Below, one piece after another: positions 43,057 through 49,861 of a DNA stretch of 64,000 bases (positions within the stretch are counted from its first letter, which is position 1; every line of letters begins with the position of its first letter). Source of the stretch: CAVQBJ01 sp963819075 (GTDB lineage Bacteria > Actinomycetota > Thermoleophilia > Solirubrobacterales > Solirubrobacteraceae); the NCBI GenBank assembly GCA_963819075.1, contig CAWFUP010000004.1, positions 62,001-126,000 of the forward strand. The letters run 5' to 3'. The notes beneath the pieces are model-generated. The model ran no database searches. It was not told where the DNA came from and saw only the letters and a list, made by a program, of their open reading frames with translations. The position numbers and the translations under genes were made by a program.

Positions 43057-43569
43057 GCTCGACCACGATCGCTCATGGCAGCGTCGGCGAATGCTCGCAC
43101 AACGACCGACCGCGGGGCGCGGCCGGCGTCACCCGCCAACGCTCACTTCGACGACGTACAGTAACTCGACGACACGCAGGAAGTCGCCCGCGCCGACACC
43201 CGCAAGCGAGCGTCGGGCCGGCGGCTGGTCGGGAGCCGATAGGCGCGCACCAAGCATCCCGGACGATCGCGCGATCGGCGACGTCTGTGGCTTGACCCCG
43301 ATGATCGCTTTCGTCGTGAGCCGCTCCCGGACCTTACGAGCGCACTGACGAGGAAGGAGGCGCGCCGATCTTGCGCAGCCGCCGTCATGGCCGACGACCA
43401 CTTTCGAGACGAAGGCAGGGACGCGACAACGGCGCCGGTTGCCGTTCCCCATTGGACGGCGCGCAGAACTGACGCGATCCGCGTCGTGCTGTTCCGCTTC
43501 GACAGGGCGAAGCGGCAGGCCCACTTCGCGACTGCGGAGCGGCCAACTCCGTCGCGGGTACCTCCGAGC
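43057..43569. other. Intergenic region
   Basis: This is 513 bp. A frame in phase with the next gene runs through from 43387, but its sequence (ATTAPVAVPHWTARRTDAIR) is unlike the following conserved part, so I place the start at 43570. No RNA gene or repeat is seen. Confidence 0.35.
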
Positions 43570-44100
43570 ATGCCGATGGACGCGTCCGGCCCGCCACGAG
43601 ATCGCATCGCCGAGCGCCGCCGCGCCGTCGCCCTGACCCACCACTACCGCGGCAACGAGGACCTCTCGATCGCCGAAATCGCGCGGCGCCTCGGGCGTGC
43701 CCCCTCGACGGTCAAGGCCTACCTGTACGACCCGACCGGCGAGAAGGCTCGCGCGGTCAAGCGCCGCTACCAAGGCACGTGCGTGGGCTGCGGCGCCCCG
43801 ACAACGGCGCGCAACGGCAAGGGCGACGCCTACGCCCACTGCAAGGCCTGCCGGCCAGGCGCGATCGCGCGGCGTTGGACGCGCGAGCGGGTACGTGACG
43901 CGATGCGGGCCTGGGCGAGGCGCTACGGCGCGCCGCCGACCTCCTATGACTGGTCGCGCACCCACGCGCGCCAACGGGGCGGCGATGCGCTCGAGCGACT
44001 CGACAGTGACGAGTGGCCTTCGCCGGCGACCGTCAGCGAGCTGTACGGCACGTGGGCGGCCGCTCACCAAGACGCATGCGGCCAGACATCACAGCCGTGA
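43570..44100 (+). CDS. HTH and zinc-ribbon DNA-binding protein
   Basis: This protein is about 176 residues from ATG 43570 (ATG 43387 would be an unlikely extension). Order: an HTH of resolvase/sigma-4 kind (LSIAEIARRLGRAPSTVKAY, then LYDPTGEKARAVK), a zinc ribbon GTCVGCGAPTTARNGKGDAY followed by AHCKACRPG (two CxxC), and two homeodomain-like repeats WTRERVRDAMRAWARRYGAP and WPSPATVSELYGTWAAAHQD. It should bind DNA. The layout suggests a mobile-element or phage-derived regulator, or the DNA-binding part of a homing system. The usual continuation of the last repeat is cut short (CGQTSQP), so the C-terminus may be truncated. Confidence 0.65.
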   Translation: MPMDASGPPRDRIAERRRAVALTHHYRGNEDLSIAEIARRLGRAPSTVKAYLYDPTGEKARAVKRRYQGTCVGCGAPTTARNGKGDAYAHCKACRPGAIARRWTRERVRDAMRAWARRYGAPPTSYDWSRTHARQRGGDALERLDSDEWPSPATVSELYGTWAAAHQDACGQTSQP

Positions 44101-44211
44101 ACGAGCAGTTCGCGAGCCCACACCGTCGCAGGCGCGTGAGCTCGCTGTAGGAACGCGCGACTCCCGAGCGCATCCACCGGCGGCGGCCACCGGCGACGGA
44201 GCTGCTGATTC

Positions 44212-45012
44212 TCAGCAGAGCACCGAGCCGATCGCTGGCCACTGCCGCGCGAGGCTGTCCCAGCGGATGGTTCCGATGCGATCGCCGAGGTGGGTACGCT
44301 CGTCAACGGTCATGTGTGGCCAGCCTCCGGCCCAAGTGCCGCGTCGGTATCCATCGATCAAGAGCTCCTCATGGTGCTTGAGTCTGTGCTCGTGGCAGAT
44401 CAGGACGCACGAATCCTTGCCGAGCGTCAACCCCAGTTGCCAGGCGGCCTCTGCGTTGCGAGCGAGCTGGTCTCGGGTCACGTCCCACGTCGTGGAGTAG
44501 TCAAGCCAGTCGTTTCGCTTGCCCTCGATCCAGATGACAGCGTGACTGCACTCGATCAGGCAGTCTGCGGAGGTGGAGCCTTCCAGGATCAGCTTGCGAT
44601 CGATGCCGTTCGTCTCTCCGCGATCGAGTTTCTCGAGCGTGGGTTCGCGACGAGGACTCTCGGTCACGCGTTGCCGGTATTCGCGCCATCGACGTCCCTC
44701 GCGCGGCGCCAGCCGGTCTGCGTTTCGGACCATCCACGCGAGTCGTCGTGCCGACGGCGGCACTCGACGCTCGCGCAAGTAGTCGAGGCGACCGACCTCT
44801 CCGGGCTCGATGGCGGTCTTCAGACCCTCAGCGAGAGTGAGGAGCCGCGCAGGCCAGTCGGGCTCGCCGTGCTGGGACAGCCAACCGAACGCTGGCTCAA
44901 CGCGCGTCCGCTTGCTGCTCTCGTCGGTCTCGGACACCGCGACAGCCTGGCAGCATCCGACCGGCCGCCACTCGCTCTGCGACTGGGTGGCCTCGAGAAG
45001 GCGTGTGATCAC
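44212..45012 (-). CDS. Putative PD-(D/E)XK-type nuclease
   Basis: This protein is about 266 residues from GTG 45012; the open frame extends upstream to 45387 but overlaps the divergent secreted-protein gene. The middle is Arg-rich (RLAWMVRNADRLAPREGRRW). The core RKLILEGSTSADCLIECSHA then VIWIEGKRNDWLDYSTTWDV and TRDQLARNAEAAWQLG shows an E...D(x)n-ExK arrangement with a RDQLxR helix, typical of restriction-endonuclease-like folds. VLICHEHRLKHHEELLIDGY follows. No methylase or helicase is adjacent, so a stand-alone nuclease or solitary defence remnant is likely. Family by motif only. Confidence 0.55.
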   Translation of the reverse strand: MITRLLEATQSQSEWRPVGCCQAVAVSETDESSKRTRVEPAFGWLSQHGEPDWPARLLTLAEGLKTAIEPGEVGRLDYLRERRVPPSARRLAWMVRNADRLAPREGRRWREYRQRVTESPRREPTLEKLDRGETNGIDRKLILEGSTSADCLIECSHAVIWIEGKRNDWLDYSTTWDVTRDQLARNAEAAWQLGLTLGKDSCVLICHEHRLKHHEELLIDGYRRGTWAGGWPHMTVDERTHLGDRIGTIRWDSLARQWPAIGSVLC

Positions 45013-45030
45013 TTCGGTAGCCTTGCGGCC

Positions 45031-45444
45031 GTGCGGTTTCGATACCTCGCGACGGTCGGCGTCGTGGTGGCGTTCCCAGCCGCGGCGCTCGCGACGGGCA
45101 GCTCGTCGCTGGACCTGAAGCTCGCTCCGGCCGCCCCGCACATCGACAACACGGTGCAGGTGTCGTTCACCTCCGCGGGCATCAAAGCTGGGTATTCGTT
45201 CGCCGTGCTGCTCAATGGGACCGGTACCTGCGATGGCCAGGAGATCGCCGAGAAGGACGTGAGCGGCCCGCGCGCGAAGGGCAAGAGCATCACGGTGAGC
45301 TTCTCGCCGACCGACAACCTCGTGTCGCCGGGCAACTCGACTTGGTGCCAAGGCCTCGCGTATGTCTTGGTCGAGCTCGACCATCATGGCAAGGCCGCAA
45401 AGCAGCTTGGCCGGTTGAACTTCCGCTTCACGGCGATTCCGTAG
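45031..45444 (+). CDS. Small secreted protein
   Basis: This protein is about 137 residues from GTG 45031. A signal peptide RYLATVGVVVAFPAAALATG is followed by a beta-rich domain with two Cys (GTGTCDGQEIAEKD and STWCQGLAYVLVELD), probably a disulfide. It is divergent from the putative nuclease; the two starts are only 18 bp apart, so the promoter of each lies inside the other gene. Function unknown; probably extracellular. Confidence 0.55.
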   Translation: MRFRYLATVGVVVAFPAAALATGSSSLDLKLAPAAPHIDNTVQVSFTSAGIKAGYSFAVLLNGTGTCDGQEIAEKDVSGPRAKGKSITVSFSPTDNLVSPGNSTWCQGLAYVLVELDHHGKAAKQLGRLNFRFTAIP

Positions 45445-45577
45445 TCGAACGTCCTCATCACCGACGGCCCGCCGCCCGGCTTCGCCCGCATCTGCCCGAC
45501 TGTCGGCGGTCGGCGTCTCGTGTGATCGTCAGGTCACTCGTGGTCGGGGGTGCGCCCCGCTATGAGAGCGACTCGGG

Positions 45578-46162
45578 TCAGGGCTCGAAACCAAACTCGC
45601 GGGCGGCGCTGGCGCTGCCGCGACTCGCTGCCTGGACGGGGGGCGAGGACGGCGCCGGTGTCTGGGTCGGCGTGGGTGAGGGCGCGGACGGCCGAGTCGG
45701 CGCCGGCGCGGTCTGGCTGGAAGCGTGCCACGCGATGGAGATCTTGGGGGCGCGCTGGGCGCCGGCGTGCACGGCCACGGTGCGTGTCCGCCGCAGGCGC
45801 GCCGGCCGGCGAGAACCTCGCCGCCGTCCGGGGTTTCTGGGCTTCGCTGGGCGGTAGGTGACCGGCTGGCGCGCAGACTGTCCAGGCGTCGATGAGTTCG
45901 CGCTGGCCCGCGGGCGGGCGTGTGAACCACCGAGCGACATCAATGTCAGCGAGGCGGCGCCGACGACTGCGCATGCCACTGCGGCGAGCGCGAGCGCGAA
46001 GATGCGCCGCGGCGCCCGCGGTGGCCGTCTGCGGCGCTTCCGCGGTTGCGGGGCGGGCACTGCGGCGGACCAGAGGTTCTCGGGCTCAAGCGCATCGCGC
46101 ACCGGTGGGAGCACGCTCAGATGGCCCACGCGCCTGCCACTGTCATCGGATTTTGATCCCAC
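45578..46162 (-). CDS. Single-pass membrane protein with Pro-rich outer part
   Basis: This protein is about 194 residues from GTG 46162 (SD GGGAGG, 7-nt spacing; a longer frame to 46237 is unlikely). A cytoplasmic N-terminus with VLPPVRDALEPENLWSAAVP is followed by a basic stretch, a TM helix IFALALAAVACAVVGAASLT, and a long Pro/Ala/Ser/Arg-rich extracytoplasmic tail. Layout as in anti-sigma-like or wall-associated proteins, but no zinc-finger anti-sigma motif is seen. Divergent from the Xis-like gene at 46249. Confidence 0.5.
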   Translation of the reverse strand: MGSKSDDSGRRVGHLSVLPPVRDALEPENLWSAAVPAPQPRKRRRRPPRAPRRIFALALAAVACAVVGAASLTLMSLGGSHARPRASANSSTPGQSARQPVTYRPAKPRNPGRRRGSRRPARLRRTRTVAVHAGAQRAPKISIAWHASSQTAPAPTRPSAPSPTPTQTPAPSSPPVQAASRGSASAAREFGFEP

Positions 46163-46248
46163 GGTGGGGCCTCCCGGGCCGGTCCGACCCGAGAAATCTA
46201 CCAGATTTGGCTTGCAGCAAATAACGCTACATGCCACACTTGCTCAGA

Positions 46249-46506
46249 ATGAACGAGCAGGACGTGCTCACCACGACAGAGGTCGCGCAAGCGCTGCGGG
46301 CCACCAACCAGACGATCCGCAACTGGATCGAGAACGACCGCATCCGCGCCATCCGGGTCGGGCGGCGCTACCTGATCGCGCGCAGCGAGCTGGCCCGACT
46401 CCAGATCGAACTGGACGTCACACGCGCCGGCGAGACCGTGTGGGACCACACCCAGGCCGCCATCCCGCTCAGGGCGGCCGCCGGCGCGCCCTGGGCTGAC
46501 CGCTAA
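46249..46506 (+). CDS. Excisionase/MerR-type (HTH_17) DNA-binding protein
   Basis: This protein is about 85 residues from ATG 46249 (ATG 46231 gives six more). The sequence VLTTTEVAQALRATNQTIRN then WIENDRIRAIRVGRRYLIAR is the winged-helix pattern of Xis/HTH_17 proteins, which bend DNA at att sites or act as small regulators. It lies about 420 bp before tRNA-Leu, the apparent attachment site of the islands on the right. No integrase follows; the next 230 bp hold a possible relic (see findings). Confidence 0.75.
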   Translation: MNEQDVLTTTEVAQALRATNQTIRNWIENDRIRAIRVGRRYLIARSELARLQIELDVTRAGETVWDHTQAAIPLRAAAGAPWADR

Positions 46507-46750
46507 CCGGCGATCCGCAGCAGCGCGCCCGAACTCGTTGCTGGCTCCCGGGACGCAAGGCCGCAGACCGGAACAAGCCGCTCTCGCGCGCGGTCCGCGT
46601 CCTCGGTCGAAAACCGCGCTTGGCGACGAGGGGGATGCGAACCCACAACGCGCCGCACCTCCGCCCGGCGAGGTCGCCGAATCTCCAGATTGGTCCGCGA
46701 ACGGTCCGCTAGACTTCCTAGAACCGTCGCATTTGCAGGCTAAACGTTGA

Positions 46751-46823
46751 TACCGCTACCGGGATTCGAACCCGGGTTTCCGCCGTGAGAGGGCGGCGTC
46801 CTAGTCCCCTAGACGATAGCGGC
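46751..46823 (-). tRNA. tRNA-Glu (CTC)
   Basis: On the minus strand, GCCGCTATCGTCTAGGGGAC starts the gene. The anticodon arm CCGCC-CTCTCAC-GGCGG gives anticodon CTC. The T arm CCCGGGTTCGAATCCCGG is complete, and the acceptor end TAGCGGT pairs with GCCGCTA with one G-T. No encoded CCA. 73 nt. Confidence 0.95.
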
Positions 46824-46927
46824 GCGAATGCGGCGATCGAGGCTAGCAGAGGGGGCGAGCGCTGCAAACGGCGGCGCCCACGGCCGCGCCGAAAGGGCGC
46901 CGCGTGCGATATCTTCGCCCGACGCTC

Positions 46928-47011
46928 GCGGATGTGGCGGAATTGGTAGACGCGCACGGTTCAGGTCCGTGTCTGAGCAATCAGGTGGAGGTTCGAGTCC
47001 TCTCATCCGCA
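46928..47011 (+). tRNA. tRNA-Leu (CAG)
   Basis: The 84-nt gene has acceptor GCGGATG/CATCCGC with discriminator A. The anticodon loop TTCAGGT gives CAG. A class II variable arm (GTCTGAGCAATCAGGT) and the T arm GGAGGTTCGAGTCCTC are present, and CCA is not encoded. Its 3' part (46957-47012) is repeated at 54675, 59734 and, imperfectly, at 60776, marking it as an integration site. Confidence 0.95.
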
Positions 47012-47012
47012 T
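46957..47012 (+). repeat. att core within tRNA-Leu (left end of the islands)
   Basis: These 56 bp, from CGGTTCAGGTCCGTGTCTGA to CCGCAT, are shared exactly with 54675-54730 and with one mismatch with 59734-59789. They cover the 3' side of the anticodon arm through the 3' end, the usual crossover region of tRNA-targeting tyrosine recombinases. Confidence 0.8.
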
Positions 47013-47275
47013 CAACGACAGGCTGTCGCCAGGCGGATTGCTCCTGTTTTGATCGTCAATCGTCGGGTCGGATCAGAGCGGCCGCGTGCAGTTTGGCGAG
47101 CGCAAATGTGCGGGGCCGCCGGGCGCGGGAGGCAGGGGCCGCGTGATCCCGATGTCGCCCGTGCGGAGATCCTGCGGATCTGCGGTGCCCTGATGACGAA
47201 AGCGCTCACTGGCGGCATGCGTGGTTTCCATGCGGTGCAAACAAGACGGCGCTGTCGCTCGGGCAGCACGGCAAG

Positions 47276-47953
47276 TCACGAGGCTGTGGCCGCTGCCCGG
47301 GTCGGGCGCCAGACGGCGAGCGAGACGGCGATTAGCCACACGGCGAAGGTGAGCGCGACGACACTGGCGAACCACCCTTGGGGAGAGAACGGGCCGCTTC
47401 CTGTCTGCACGGCGAACGGGCCAACGAAGCTGATCAGCGCCACCGGGACTGCGATCCATGCTGTCCATCGCGGCAGCGCGCGGTGTCTGAGCGTGGCGAC
47501 GACGACGAGCGCGATCCAAGCGACAAAGCCGAACCCCGCCGAGTTGTACGCCAGCCAGCCGGCGTCCCAGAACGCTCGCGCGACGGCGGGATCGGTTGCC
47601 GGGCGGTAGGCGACGACCATGAACAGCGCGGTGCCGGCACCGAAGATCGCGGCGCCGCCGACTGCGCTCGCCAGCGCCGCGATGGCTAGCCAGCCGTCCT
47701 TGCCCTCGGCGCGCCTGATGACGCGGTACAAGCCGGCGGCGAACACGATCAGCACTGCAAGCCCGACGGCGAGGATCAGGTAGCTCGCGAGTAGTCGGCT
47801 GCGGTGGGCGGCCGCCCAGTCGACGATCTGAGTGCCCGCCGATCCGGAGTTGGGCGCGTGCGCCGGCGTGAGCGCGAACGCGGCGAGGTACAGCGCAACT
47901 GTGATCCCACCGAAGATAGCCACCGTCTTGTCTTTGACACCAAGCGAATCCAT
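47276..47953 (-). CDS. Six-helix membrane protein (DUF4386-like)
   Basis: This protein is about 225 residues from ATG 47953. Hydrophobic helices include VAIFGGITVALYLAAFAL, LLASYLILAVGLAVLIVFAA, AIAALASAVGGAAIFGAGTA, FGFVAWIALVVVATL, WTAWIAVPVALISFVG and VVALTFAVWLIAVSLAVW. The six-helix pattern with loop RPATDPAVARAFWDAGW is like DUF4386-type proteins of unknown role. It is the first island A gene after tRNA-Leu, reading towards it. Function not known. Confidence 0.6.
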   Translation of the reverse strand: MDSLGVKDKTVAIFGGITVALYLAAFALTPAHAPNSGSAGTQIVDWAAAHRSRLLASYLILAVGLAVLIVFAAGLYRVIRRAEGKDGWLAIAALASAVGGAAIFGAGTALFMVVAYRPATDPAVARAFWDAGWLAYNSAGFGFVAWIALVVVATLRHRALPRWTAWIAVPVALISFVGPFAVQTGSGPFSPQGWFASVVALTFAVWLIAVSLAVWRPTRAAATAS

Positions 47954-48244
47954 CACACACCATCCTGTCGTGGCCAAGTGAAGTGTCCGGCCCGGGGCGC
48001 TGGGCCGGGCGTGTTCAGGCGATCGCGAGTGCCCACGCCGGTCGTCGTACGGGCCAGGTTCTTGTCGATGATGTTCGGGCCGGCGATCGCCGACCGTCGC
48101 GTCGCGCGCGAGTTTCTCGCCGTGCGGCCTGAGGCACCAGCGCAGGGCGCGTCCGAGCAGCCATGCGAGTGCGATTGCCAGCGGGCGCCTGGTTGCCGGC
48201 GCGTAGCGAGCTGACCTGGTCGCGGCGGAGTGACGTGATCGCAA

Positions 48245-48345
48245 CGCATTGAGCGGCCCGCGGCCCGGTTGTCGTACCGGATCACGTAGTAGCGGCCCTG
48301 CGCCAGCTCGCGGCAGAACGCGTCATCCCAGGTGCCGCCGGTCGT
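48245..48345 (-). pseudogene. Alpha/beta-hydrolase fragment
   Basis: A minus-strand frame here reads GGTWDDAFCRELAQGRYYVI then RYDNRAAGRS, the oxyanion/second-strand segment of alpha/beta hydrolases (normally GYYVIRYDNRDTGRS). No upstream strand, nucleophile elbow or C-terminal half is found, so this is a short relic between the membrane protein and the regulator gene. Confidence 0.45.
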
Positions 48346-48528
48346 CTCGCGCGCCTCGAGGATCTCGTAGGTCCTAGCCAAGATCGACGTGCTCGAGAGC
48401 GGTGGTCGTGAATGCGGTGGGCATGGACGCCATCTTGGAACTGCGCGCGCGTCATGCCCACGGGCATCGGCCCGGAATTCGATCCTTGGTCTGTGCAATG
48501 TGCATAGCTCGCGAGTAAGCTCGCGGCC

Positions 48529-49785
48529 ATGCCTTGGGAGCGACCGTCCTCGCGCGTGGCTGAGCTGATGCGCCTGGGCGCCGCGCTCATGCTGGAGGCT
48601 GCCGAGCCGGTCCTGGACGACATGGATCTCGCGACGCTGCGCACGATCGACCCGTCGATCGCCGAAGATCCGGTGCTAGCCGCGGCGATCCGGCGCTCGA
48701 GTCGGGCGAACATCACCCACTGGGCCGAGGCCAACCTCCGCGATCCCGGCGGCGAGGTACACCCGAGCGTCGGTCCCGAGCAGCTCGGCATCGCCCGCGA
48801 CGTCGTGAGGCGCGGCATGGGCCAGGACGTCCTGCAGACCTACCGCACCGGCCAGAACGCGGCGTGGCGCCAGTGGATGATGATCGCTCTGTCGCTGACC
48901 TCGGACCTGGGCGAGATCTCAGAGCTGCTCGACGTCAGCGCGCGCTCAATCTTCGGCTTCGTCGACGCCACGATCGCCCACATCGCCGCGCAGATCCAAG
49001 CCGAGCGCGACGAGCTGACCCGCGGCACCCACGCCGAGCGCCTCGAGATCGTCGCGCTGATCATCGACGGCGCGCCGATCGCTCGCCGCCGCGCCGCGGT
49101 GCGGCTGGGCTACGAGCTCGATCAAACGCACACCGCCGCCGTCGTGTGGAGCGACGACCCACAACCAGAGGTCGCCGCACTCGAACTGGCCTGCGAGGCG
49201 CTCGCCACCGCGGCAGGCGCGCGCCGACCGTTCAACGTGATCGCCAGCGCAGCCACCCTGTGGGTGTGGGTTGCCAGCGACGACAGCGGACCCGACCTGG
49301 ATCAGCTGGCGGCCGCGATCGATCGGCTCGATGGCATCCGGATCGCGATCGGGCCGACCGCCGCGGGAGTCGACGGCTTTCGCCGCAGCCACCTCGACGC
49401 GCTCGCGACACAGCGCCTGCTCGCGCGCATGTCGTCGCGATTGCGCCTGGCCACCTACAAATCCGTCCAGCTCGCCGCGCTCGTAACCCAGGACCCCGAA
49501 CGCGCCGACGAGTTCGTCAAACAAACCCTCGGCGAGCTCGAACGCGCCAGCCCCGAGCTGCGCGCCACCGTCCGCACGTTCCTACGAGAGCACTCCAACG
49601 CCAGCCGTGCCGCGAAGCTGCTCCACACCCACCGCAACACCGTGCTCGGCCGCCTGGCACGCGCCGACCAGTTGCTCCCCCAACCACTGGATCAAACCGG
49701 CCTGGAGGTCGCGCTCGCACTCGAGGTCGTCCATTGGCGCGGCGACCGCAAGCGCCAACCCCCCAGCGGCGCCGATGTGCTCTGA
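48529..49785 (+). CDS. PucR-family transcription regulator
   Basis: This is a 418-residue protein starting at ATG 48529. The N-terminal 150 residues are helical (sensor-like, VVRRGMGQDVLQTYRTGQNA). The middle has the GGDEF-like pseudo-cyclase domain common in PucR proteins (RIAIGPTAAGVDGFRRSHLD). The C-terminus is the PucR HTH: TVRTFLREHSNASRAAKLLH then THRNTVLGRLARADQLL. Such activators often control catabolic genes lying next to them. It faces the sulfatase gene (convergent, 76 bp apart) and may regulate the sulfatase/FGE pair. Confidence 0.8.
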   Translation: MPWERPSSRVAELMRLGAALMLEAAEPVLDDMDLATLRTIDPSIAEDPVLAAAIRRSSRANITHWAEANLRDPGGEVHPSVGPEQLGIARDVVRRGMGQDVLQTYRTGQNAAWRQWMMIALSLTSDLGEISELLDVSARSIFGFVDATIAHIAAQIQAERDELTRGTHAERLEIVALIIDGAPIARRRAAVRLGYELDQTHTAAVVWSDDPQPEVAALELACEALATAAGARRPFNVIASAATLWVWVASDDSGPDLDQLAAAIDRLDGIRIAIGPTAAGVDGFRRSHLDALATQRLLARMSSRLRLATYKSVQLAALVTQDPERADEFVKQTLGELERASPELRATVRTFLREHSNASRAAKLLHTHRNTVLGRLARADQLLPQPLDQTGLEVALALEVVHWRGDRKRQPPSGADVL

Positions 49786-49861
49786 AGCTGGATGTCCCTG
49801 AACAGCGACTCGCTCAACCGCGACGTGCCGTCCGACCTGCTTCCGGCGACGCCGACCTAGA

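Noticed and set aside
45013..45387. N-terminal extension of the 44212 nuclease-like gene
   Set aside because: The extension is antisense to a signal-peptide protein and has shadow composition; GTG 45012 fits the start of the conserved-looking part.
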